Program-made: the position numbers and the translations under genes
Assembly (NCBI GenBank): GCA_033764445.1
Contig: JANRIZ010000161.1
Location: forward strand, 1-38,559
DNA length: 38,559 nucleotides
Direction of reading: 5' to 3'
Origin: JANRIZ01 sp033764445
Lineage (GTDB): Bacteria > Verrucomicrobiota > Verrucomicrobiia > JAWXBN01
Shown here: positions 25,847 to 32,219 of the stretch, piece after piece
Layout of the letters: each line of letters starts with the position of its first letter
Numbering within the stretch: the stretch's first letter is position 1
Notes under the pieces: generated by a model
The model's input: the letters and a program-made list of their open reading frames with translations, nothing else
The model's database searches: none
What the model was told of the DNA's origin: nothing

Positions 25847-26326
25847 ATGGCTATCCGTACTTCCCTGTTCATGAAGGTGTTGATTTCCGGGGTGATCATA
25901 CTGATGATTGCTTGGTGTGTGGATTTGCTTCATGCGAAGCCGCGTGGGCGGGGAGACAATCAGGATGATTCGCGGAGTGGGAAGGTCGATCAATCCGGTG
26001 ATGGCAACAGTGGCCAGGGTGATGACAAAAAGGCCGGAAAGAATGTCCGGAACCCCAAAAAGGGCGGGGCCCAGGGTGATGGGAAAGGACCGGAAACCCT
26101 GGCAACCCCTGTGGGGGAGGGGACATCCGCTGCGGAAGGTGACGGGCGGCGGCGGGAGCAGGCGGCGAATTGTTCCCGGGAGGGCCTGCCCAAAAAAGCC
26201 AAAAAACAGAGGGGACTTCCTCCGGGTTTGCAGAAGAAGTACGATCAGGGCGGAGTGGATGCCCTGCCCGGTCCGTGGCAGGAGCGGGTGCGTATGGGGG
26301 AAGTGGATCCGCAGTCGGGCCGCTAG
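25847..26326 (+). CDS. Small exported or membrane-anchored basic protein with a C-terminal LPPGLQKK motif
   Basis: 159 residues from ATG 25847; ATG 25871 is an alternative. The N-terminus has a hydrophobic stretch (LISGVIILMIAWCVDLLHA) followed by a charged, low-complexity Gly/Asp/Lys-rich region of about 85 residues, probably disordered. The C-terminus reads RGLPPGLQKKYDQGGVDALP then GPWQERV, a pattern found in small RcnB-like periplasmic proteins (LPPGLxKK ... LPPGW). Function unknown; if the resemblance is real, it is an envelope-associated protein. Its TAG stop shares a CTAG with the stop of the convergent epimerase gene. Composition bias makes annotation difficult, but the conserved tail argues it is a real gene. 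Confidence 0.6.
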   Translation: MAIRTSLFMKVLISGVIILMIAWCVDLLHAKPRGRGDNQDDSRSGKVDQSGDGNSGQGDDKKAGKNVRNPKKGGAQGDGKGPETLATPVGEGTSAAEGDGRRREQAANCSREGLPKKAKKQRGLPPGLQKKYDQGGVDALPGPWQERVRMGEVDPQSGR

Positions 26327-27225
26327 GGTTTTGCGGTGATCCGTTCGAAGCGCATTTCAACCGTCTGGGGGGACTCTGGTTTGACGTGGTATTGGTAGGG
26401 GGGGCTGTTGAGGACATTGGGGGGACAGGACCAGGGTTCCACACACAGATAGTCGGCCCCTGATTCAATGTTCCACAGGACCCACACGTAGGGTTTTCCC
26501 GGAGCCGCGAAATTTTTTGTCGAGATGACCAGCGACCCCAGGGAGGGATCATCGGTGTGCATCGTCACATCCTTTTCGTGGTCGAAGACCAGGACACTTC
26601 CGATCCCCAGACGGTCGTCACTGGAGATCGTGCCCCCCGGATACGATTCGAAAATCCCGTCATTGACCCAGCGTCTCCCCGGGGGCATGGCGACCCGCCA
26701 GGCGCGGGGATGGCCCTCCGCATTCCGAAGCCGCTTGAAGTACGGATGCCATCCGACACCAAAAGGCATCGGGTGGGCGCTGTGATTGATCGCTGTCAGC
26801 GTATACTCGATGGCCGAGGGGGTCAGCCGGATGGTCTGTGTGAGGGTGAAATCGTAGGGAAAGAAGGGGCGGGTGGCCTCACTGGCCTCAAGAACCACCG
26901 TCACCCTCTCAGCGGATTGGGACTGTAGTTTCCAGGGGAGTTTGTCGCCGAAGCCGTGAAACGCCATGGGCAGGATTTTGGTGCCATCCCGCCAGTGCAA
27001 CTCCCTGTTGTCGATATTGCAGGAACCCGGGTTTGGAAAAAGGATCGGATTGCCCCAAAGATTGTTGTCCGGCCAGAGCTGTTGAAAATCCGCCTCCAAA
27101 TGGATCAATTCCTCCCCGTTGACATTCCAGGAGATCAGCTGGCTTCCCAGTTCGGGGCAGATTCTGGCTGATGAAGATCCGGAGACGAGTTCAATGATGG
27201 TGAGATCGGCGGAGGGTGTGTTCAT
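26323..27225 (-). CDS. Aldose 1-epimerase (galactose mutarotase family)
   Basis: 300 residues. The beta-sandwich mutarotase fold is indicated by NPILFPNPGSCNID, MAFHGFGDKLPWKL, the histidine block FGVGWHPYFKR, and the catalytic glutamate in YLCVEPWSCPPN. The family interconverts alpha and beta anomers of hexoses such as glucose and galactose; some members act on sugar phosphates. It is cytosolic, as no signal peptide is seen. No gal or other sugar-catabolic genes adjoin it. Start ATG 27225 is preceded by an AT-rich region (27226-27300) that probably holds its promoter. Downstream it meets the exported-protein gene tail to tail, both stops within 26323-26326. Confidence 0.85.
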   Translation of the reverse strand: MNTPSADLTIIELVSGSSSARICPELGSQLISWNVNGEELIHLEADFQQLWPDNNLWGNPILFPNPGSCNIDNRELHWRDGTKILPMAFHGFGDKLPWKLQSQSAERVTVVLEASEATRPFFPYDFTLTQTIRLTPSAIEYTLTAINHSAHPMPFGVGWHPYFKRLRNAEGHPRAWRVAMPPGRRWVNDGIFESYPGGTISSDDRLGIGSVLVFDHEKDVTMHTDDPSLGSLVISTKNFAAPGKPYVWVLWNIESGADYLCVEPWSCPPNVLNSPPYQYHVKPESPQTVEMRFERITAKP

Positions 27226-27308
27226 TTCGGGCGGACAAGCAAAAGTTGATTGATCAGAGGGAGATAGATAATAATTATTAGTAATACAAAAACCATACGA
27301 AGACCAAG

Positions 27309-27334
27309 AAAAAAATGACCCCGACCTGTTGGGG
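27309..27334 (-). terminator. Probable ispH terminator
   Basis: On the minus strand CCCC (27334-27331) can pair with GGGG (complement of 27319-27322) across an 8-nt loop, followed after TCA by a run of seven T (complement of 27309-27315). The stem is short but GC-only, and the position 30 nt beyond the ispH stop fits an intrinsic terminator. Confidence 0.5.
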
Positions 27335-27363
27335 ATGGGGACGGATCACTTGGCTGGGAGGCT

Positions 27364-28602
27364 TCAGGCCGGCAGCAGGTCCTCGACCTTGACCCCGCGT
27401 AACTGGGTCAGACGTTTGATCACATCCTCAATGAGGTTATTGGGGCAGGAGGCGCCGGAGGTGATGCCGATGATGACATTTTCCTTTTTGGGCAGCCACT
27501 GGGCGGTTTCGATTTCGTTGTTTTTGTGAAGGTCGAAATGGACAATTTTGTCCTCGGAGACGATGCGGGAGGCATTTCTGATGAAATAGGTGGGCAGGAT
27601 TGCCTCGCCCATTTCTGCCAGGTGCGAGGTGTTGGAGCTGTTGTACCCGCCGATGACCAGAAGCAGATCGAGAGGGTCCTTGAGCATGTCCTCCAGTGCG
27701 GTCTGTCTTTCCTGGGTGGCTCCGCAGATGGTGTCAAAAAAGCGGAAATGTTTGTTTTCCTCCTGAGAGCCGTAACGATCCAAAATGGCCTGTCTGACGC
27801 GGCGCTGGACCTCCTCGGTTTCCCCACGCATCATGGTCGTCTGGTTGGCCACGCCGACGGCCTGGAGGTGGATATCCGGATCAAAGCCTTCCGAATAGGC
27901 CCCCTTGAATTTTTCCAGGAACTCCGACTTGAGCCCCCCCTGGCGGATGTACTGGCAGACGTAATCGGTTTCCGCGAGGTTGTAGACGACCAGATAATGG
28001 GATTTGCCGTTTTCCGTTGCCCGGGAACTGGTGGCCAGGGTTTCCTCGTGCCAGGCCTTGCCATGGATGATGCTCGTGACTCCCTCATTGGCATTTTGCC
28101 GGACACGCCGCCAGACACTCATGACGTCCCCACAGGTCGTATCCACAAAGATAACGCCCTTTTCCCTGAGCATGTTCATGGTTTTGACCTCGGCACCAAA
28201 GGCGGGAATGATCACCGGATCCCCTTCCTTGAGTTCCTCGATGTCGGCATTTTTGCCTTTTCCCGAAAGAAATTTGATGTCCATGGCGTGGAGCTGTTCG
28301 TTGACCTCCGGATTGTGAATGATCTCGCCGAGGATGTAGATATTCTGTTCCTTGAAAACCTTTCGGGCCGCATAGGCCAGGTCGATGGCACGCTCAACCC
28401 CGTAACAGAAACCAAAGGCTTTTGCGAGTTTGATGGTCAGACCATTGGCAGAAAGGGGACGGCCCGTGCTGCGGAGACGATCGACTGTTTCGCTCTTATA
28501 CTGGCACTCCACTTGGGCTTTGACGGCATCCATCACATCCGGCGTGCGGAGATTGATTTTTTTGGGAGGTTGGGGGGTGGATTGGTTTTCAGTCATCTGC
28601 AT
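27364..28602 (-). CDS. ispH: 4-hydroxy-3-methylbut-2-enyl diphosphate reductase, long form
   Basis: IspH (LytB) makes IPP and DMAPP, the last step of the MEP isoprenoid pathway, using a 4Fe-4S cluster. The three cluster cysteines are present: C66 (AFGFCYGVERA), C157 (VDTTCGDV) and C293 (DTICGATQERQ). The substrate-binding residues in GEIIHNPEV, GKAWHEET, GGYNSSNTSHL and ITSGASCPNNLIE are also seen. At 412 residues it belongs to the long class known from cyanobacteria and plastids, about 100 longer than E. coli IspH, with an N-terminal extension of about 50 residues. Start ATG 28602; ATG 28596 is two codons on. The region upstream is very AT-rich. Confidence 0.95.
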   Translation of the reverse strand: MQMTENQSTPQPPKKINLRTPDVMDAVKAQVECQYKSETVDRLRSTGRPLSANGLTIKLAKAFGFCYGVERAIDLAYAARKVFKEQNIYILGEIIHNPEVNEQLHAMDIKFLSGKGKNADIEELKEGDPVIIPAFGAEVKTMNMLREKGVIFVDTTCGDVMSVWRRVRQNANEGVTSIIHGKAWHEETLATSSRATENGKSHYLVVYNLAETDYVCQYIRQGGLKSEFLEKFKGAYSEGFDPDIHLQAVGVANQTTMMRGETEEVQRRVRQAILDRYGSQEENKHFRFFDTICGATQERQTALEDMLKDPLDLLLVIGGYNSSNTSHLAEMGEAILPTYFIRNASRIVSEDKIVHFDLHKNNEIETAQWLPKKENVIIGITSGASCPNNLIEDVIKRLTQLRGVKVEDLLPA

Positions 28603-28835
28603 GCGTGGACCGTAGGCGATTTTGGGAAGCTCGTCGAGAGAGAGTTTTTTTTAGCTTTTATATAATTAAAATATTGACAAAAAATGATCTATATATCCAC
28701 AGATGACTACTCTCAAATAAAATATATTGATTATTAGAATTATGGTAATTATAATAATTATTGCAATTACTAAAATTAACTATATATTTATTAGGTAATA
28801 CAGATATAACAACATTTTATAAAGCATTACAAAAA
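28603..28835. other. AT-rich divergent intergenic region (ispH / first LacI-like gene)
   Basis: 233 nt, mostly A and T, with no credible gene. A TTGACA (28674-28679, + strand) has no well-spaced -10. On the minus strand TTATATAAA-like sequence (around 28657-28666) may be the -10 of an ispH promoter. The composition contrasts sharply with ispH and suggests a junction or a regulatory region. Confidence 0.5.
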
Positions 28836-29747
28836 ATGAATCAGACTGTCACGCAAAATAATCTCATTGCTGTTATTTCACAAAGTGTTGCCTCAGGATT
28901 ACAAGCCACCCCGTTTTACAAGTTTTTGCCGGTCAATGTTGAAATGTTATTGAGGCAAAGAGGGCTGTCATTTTCCAATTTTTTTGAAATCCCCGACAGG
29001 ACTCAGCAGGCGGAATTGAGCCAGTATCACCAGCTCTTTTTGAATGATGTGGCCGAGGGAAAAATATCGGTCATCCTCGCCGCCTCCCATCTGTCGGTTC
29101 CGGATTACGAATGGCTCTCCGCCACCGGGCTTCCCGTGGTCGGGGTCAACCATGAAATGTTTCATCCCAATCTGCTGGGAGTCGATTATCCGGGCCTGGT
29201 GGATATGGGCATCGACGGACTGGTCCGGATGGGGTGTCGGAGAATTTTTTTGGCGGGCAACATTTACCATGAGGAGGACCCGAGATATGCCGACGTGGCA
29301 AAAAGGTTTGCATCCCGGCTCGATCATTATCAATTGCCCTTTGATCCGGGCCAGATACTCCCCCTGGAGCTTGACTGGAAAATGGCCAACGCCCATGAGT
29401 GTGCCGGGTTTGCCATGGGGGACTTTTTGCTCAAAAAAAATCCGGAGGGATTGACGCCACGGGACGGATTGCTGGTCATGGATGACATCGTGTGTGGAGG
29501 CCTGGTCAAATGCCTTTATCAGAAGGGCTACCATGTGGGGCAGACTGTGCGCATCGCCACCCACAGCAACAAGGGTTCTCCGGTTTTGTACGGATTTGAG
29601 GAAAAATTGATTCTTCTGGAAGTGGATGTGACTGAAGCCGCCGAACTCCTGCTTGACCGGGTGGAGGAACTCGCCAGTGGAGAGGTCAATCCCGAGCAGC
29701 TCATGATTCGTCCCCGTCTGAAATTTCCAAAATTTTCATCGGAATAA
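28836..29747 (+). CDS. LacI/GalR-type ligand-binding domain protein without HTH (paralogue 1)
   Basis: 303 residues. The sequence follows the two-lobed effector domain of LacI-family repressors: NLIAVISQSVASGLQATPFYKF (first strand and helix), GLPVVGVNHE, GIDGLVRMGCRRIFLAGN, DGLLVMDDIVCGGLVKCLYQKG, and a C-terminal LLLDRVEELASGEVNPEQLMIRP. The usual LacI N-terminus (helix-turn-helix plus hinge, about 55-60 residues) is absent: the domain begins about 9 residues after the ATG, and the AT-rich DNA upstream encodes no HTH in any frame. There is no signal peptide, so it is not a periplasmic binding protein. The block THSNKGSPVLYGFEEK recurs in paralogues 2 and 3. Start at ATG 28836 without a Shine-Dalgarno; the frame extends to 28761. 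Ligand and partner unknown; a sugar or other small molecule is likely from the fold. Confidence 0.7.
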   Translation: MNQTVTQNNLIAVISQSVASGLQATPFYKFLPVNVEMLLRQRGLSFSNFFEIPDRTQQAELSQYHQLFLNDVAEGKISVILAASHLSVPDYEWLSATGLPVVGVNHEMFHPNLLGVDYPGLVDMGIDGLVRMGCRRIFLAGNIYHEEDPRYADVAKRFASRLDHYQLPFDPGQILPLELDWKMANAHECAGFAMGDFLLKKNPEGLTPRDGLLVMDDIVCGGLVKCLYQKGYHVGQTVRIATHSNKGSPVLYGFEEKLILLEVDVTEAAELLLDRVEELASGEVNPEQLMIRPRLKFPKFSSE

Positions 29748-29985
29748 TTCTTCCTTTCATTTCAAATGCATTATATTTATACTCTTTTTAATGATATTTT
29801 TTTGCTTATAAGTCAGATGATTGAAAATGGTCCAGAAAAAAATCTGTTTAAAAACCCTGTCATGTGAATACCAATCAAAAAATCGCATTTGTTTTTGATG
29901 TTCATGTGATTGGTTCCAATCTCCTCCCGACCGTTTTTTCCAGGTTCCTGCTCCCAGATTTTCAACTGACGGCCCGGGAGCGCCG
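29748..29985 (+). other. AT-rich intergenic region between LacI-like paralogues 1 and 2
   Basis: 238 nt, no gene. It contains an 8-bp inverted repeat ATCAAAAA (29874-29881) / TTTTTGAT (29892-29899) with a 10-nt loop, and an overlapping pair ACCAATCA / TGATTGGT starting at 29871 and ending near 29915. TCATGTGA occurs twice. These may be a terminator, an operator or chance in AT-rich DNA. Confidence 0.35.
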
Positions 29986-30930
29986 ATGGAATACAAAAAC
30001 CCATTTCCGCCCGTCTCGGAGCAGGGTGGTGGTGGCATGAACCCCTGCGGCCTCAAAACCGTCGGTCTGGTTTTCGGGCGCAAGCTCATTGATCCCCTGT
30101 GGACCTCGACGGCTTTTTACAAAATGCTTCTGATGAATCTCCAGTTGCTGGCCAGAACCAAACGCTGGCAGACCAGGACCTATGCCATGGATGACTTGGA
30201 ACCCGTCCGGATTCTGGAAGAGATCAGGGGCGATGTGCAGGCCCGCGAACTGGATGCGGTCATCTGGGGGGCATTTCTGGGGCATGGCCTGTGCGAATCC
30301 ACCCATAAAATGAATCTTCCGACCGTGGGGTTTGCCCAGGGAATTGCCGATCATGATACCATTCTGAGCATTGACATGAATTCCCTGATTCATGCCGGGG
30401 TGGATTTTCTGGTGAAAGCGGGGTGCGGGCGCGTTTGGGTTGTGGGTTCTCCCGGCGGGGGTGTCGAGGACATTCTCCTGAAAAGAACCGCGGAGTACGG
30501 CCTGGATTTCAGAATGGAAAACATCATCGGCTACGATCTGGAAAGTTCGGACCTCTTTGCCTACGAGATGGCCGGGGCCAACTCCGCGGAAAAACTGTTG
30601 AAAACATGTGACCATATCAGCCTCAAAGACGGTGTGATGGTCCTCGATGACGTCATTGCCTGCGGATTTGTCAATCAAATGATCGAGATGGGGTTTCATC
30701 CGGGACGCAATTTTCACCTTATTTCCCATTGCAACAAGGGGGCACCCACCCTTTACGGGCTCACGGAGGGGATGGCGCTTCTGGAAATTGATTCCGCGGA
30801 AATCGCAATGAAGTTGTTGAACCGTCTGGATGAATTGATGGGCGGCGTCACCCACGGGGATGTGTATTCGATCCGTCCCAACCTGATTTTACCGCGTTTA
30901 AAAGGGGGGATTCATGAAACGGTCCCATGA
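29986..30930 (+). CDS. LacI/GalR-type ligand-binding domain protein without HTH (paralogue 2)
   Basis: 314 residues. It shares long blocks with paralogue 3: STAFYKMLLMNLQL, GFAQG, LSIDM, DFLVKAGC, DGVMVLDDVIACGFVNQM, EMGFHPGRNFHL, SHCNKGAPTLYG and GMALLEIDSAEIAMKLLNRL. These map to the effector-binding and dimerisation lobes of LacI-family proteins. As in its neighbours no DNA-binding domain precedes the core; about 25 residues (NPFPPVSEQGGGG and on) lead into it. GGGAG at 29976-29980 supports ATG 29986; ATG 30037 is an alternative that would start closer to the core. No signal peptide. By eye about half the residues match paralogue 3, and paralogue 1 is more distant. Function unknown. Confidence 0.7.
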   Translation: MEYKNPFPPVSEQGGGGMNPCGLKTVGLVFGRKLIDPLWTSTAFYKMLLMNLQLLARTKRWQTRTYAMDDLEPVRILEEIRGDVQARELDAVIWGAFLGHGLCESTHKMNLPTVGFAQGIADHDTILSIDMNSLIHAGVDFLVKAGCGRVWVVGSPGGGVEDILLKRTAEYGLDFRMENIIGYDLESSDLFAYEMAGANSAEKLLKTCDHISLKDGVMVLDDVIACGFVNQMIEMGFHPGRNFHLISHCNKGAPTLYGLTEGMALLEIDSAEIAMKLLNRLDELMGGVTHGDVYSIRPNLILPRLKGGIHETVP

Positions 30931-31053
30931 GTCAGACGGCTCCACGCGGGAGGGATTTTTCACTCACAGGCCTCCGGCCTGCCGACAAACGCGTCCATGG
31001 TCCGGTCCGGGACATCGGGGGCCGTTGACCATGCCCACAATCGAGGACACTCT

Positions 31054-31075
31054 CCGGGGATATCCCATTCCCCGG
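31054..31075 (+). repeat. GC hairpin upstream of LacI-like paralogue 3
   Basis: CCGGGG (31054-31059), 10-nt loop, CCCCGG (31070-31075), in the 198-nt gap between paralogues 2 and 3. No T tract follows directly. A terminator-like or operator role is possible. The rest of the gap holds no gene I can support. Confidence 0.35.
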
Positions 31076-31128
31076 CTCCAAAAACAGTTTTTCGCCCTGC
31101 TCTTCCATCACACAACCGGGTATCCCTC

Positions 31129-32001
31129 ATGAAAAAAAACGCCAACACCACCGTCGGACTGTTTTTTGGAAGTCAGCTGATCAATCCGATGCTCACCTCC
31201 ACGGCCTTTTACAAGATGCTGCTCATGAACCTGCAGTTGATCGCACGGGCCAACCGCTGGCAATCCAAAACCTATGCGTTTGATGGGGATATCAGCCAGG
31301 TCCTCAATGAGGTCGAGGAAGATGTGCATCAGGGGATTTTGAACGGAGTGGTCATGGGAACTTTTCTGGGTTTTGACTTATGCGAATTAACCGCCCGATT
31401 TAAGATTCCCATCGTTGGTTTTGCACAGGGGGGGAACGGACATCATTCGATTCTGAGCATTGACATGGAATACCTGATCAATACAGGTCTGGATTTTCTG
31501 GTCAAGGCAGGGTGCAGCCGTCTGTGGGTTCTGGGGGCACCCCAGCAGGGGAACCAGCAAATTGTCCGGGATCGGGCGCAATACTATGGGCTGGATTTTT
31601 GCAGCGAACGGTTCATCCCCTACACAATCGATTTCAACGACATCTACACCTATGAAAAAGCCGGGGCCTCGGCGGCGGGGAATCTTTTGGAGCTTTCGGA
31701 GGCAATCACCCCGCGGGACGGGGTGCTCATACTCGACGATGTGCTGGCAAGCGGGTTTGTCAAACAGATGCACGAAATGGGTTTTCAACCCGGACGCCAT
31801 TTTCAGCTGGCCTCCCATTGCAACAGGGGGGCCCCCACACTTTTTGGTTATACCGATGGAATGGCCCTGCTGGAAATTGATTCCGCCGAGGTGGCCTTTA
31901 AATTGTTGCGTCGACTCGATGAGTTGATGAACTCAACAGTCCATGGTGACCTTTTTTCAATCCGCCCCAAACTGATTGTTCCCCGTTCGACCGGAGGATG
32001 A
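31129..32001 (+). CDS. LacI/GalR-type ligand-binding domain protein without HTH (paralogue 3)
   Basis: 290 residues from ATG 31129 (MKKNANTTVGLFFGSQL). The core begins within eight residues of the start, leaving no room for a helix-turn-helix. Conserved blocks: TSTAFYKMLLMNLQLIARAN, ILSIDMEYLINTGLDFLVKA, DGVLILDDVLASGFVKQMHE, SHCNRGAPTLFGYTDG and LLEIDSAEVAFKLLRRLDEL. Strongly similar along its whole length to paralogue 2, so the pair arose by tandem duplication. The frame extends upstream to 30997 but that segment has no domain-like sequence. It is the last of three tandem copies and lies 211 nt before dnaK on the same strand. It may work as a ligand sensor that acts through protein contact; that is inference. 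Confidence 0.7.
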   Translation: MKKNANTTVGLFFGSQLINPMLTSTAFYKMLLMNLQLIARANRWQSKTYAFDGDISQVLNEVEEDVHQGILNGVVMGTFLGFDLCELTARFKIPIVGFAQGGNGHHSILSIDMEYLINTGLDFLVKAGCSRLWVLGAPQQGNQQIVRDRAQYYGLDFCSERFIPYTIDFNDIYTYEKAGASAAGNLLELSEAITPRDGVLILDDVLASGFVKQMHEMGFQPGRHFQLASHCNRGAPTLFGYTDGMALLEIDSAEVAFKLLRRLDELMNSTVHGDLFSIRPKLIVPRSTGG

Positions 32002-32059
32002 TTGTGTGACGGATTCACCGGGTGCTATTTTGGCGCATATTTCTTCTGTTAAATTTAAT

Positions 32060-32090
32060 ATTGAGTCAATATGACTCAATAAATTATTTT
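32060..32090 (+). promoter_or_regulatory. HAIR-type operator (HspR) overlapping a candidate dnaK promoter
   Basis: ATTGAGT (32060-32066), seven bases, ACTCAAT (32074-32080). The established HspR-binding consensus HAIR is CTTGAGT-N7-ACTCAAG; arms and spacing agree except for the outermost base pair, which is changed symmetrically. With the flanking bases the repeat is perfect over 9 bp per arm. TTGAGT may serve as -35 with TATTTT (32085-32090) as -10, spacer 18, so a bound repressor would block the promoter. It lies about 130 nt before the dnaK start. No hspR gene is in the window. Confidence 0.65.
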
Positions 32091-32161
32091 CATTAAAATT
32101 AAGTCTATTCATAAGTTATTTAATGTTAATTTATTATGAACAAAAACTAAAAATTGAATAA

Positions 32162-32219
32162 TTGGCATAAACATAGCGAATTGGATGGGTAACCCATAAA
32201 AAGCTTAAATTTATGCCAA
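32162..32219 (+). promoter_or_regulatory. Candidate RNA thermometer in the dnaK 5' leader
   Basis: TTGGCATAAA (32162-32171) is perfectly complementary to TTTATGCCAA (32210-32219), and the second arm contains the dnaK ATG (32213-32215). The 38-nt loop holds a second small hairpin, ATGGG-TAA-CCCAT (32185-32197). In RNA this would bury the start codon in a mostly A-U stem, the layout of a heat-sensitive switch. There is no Shine-Dalgarno, so start-codon masking would be the relevant block. It is functional only if transcription begins upstream of 32162. Confidence 0.45.

Noticed and set aside
28761..28835. Upstream extension of the first LacI-like protein as a hidden HTH
   Set aside because: The 25 residues (MQLLKLTIYLLGNTDITTFY and on) come from AT-rich DNA and show no helix-turn-helix pattern.
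30914..31132. 72-residue frame between LacI-like paralogues 2 and 3
   Set aside because: No ribosome site, Pro/Arg/Thr-rich random-looking sequence, overlaps the end of paralogue 2 and the start of paralogue 3.
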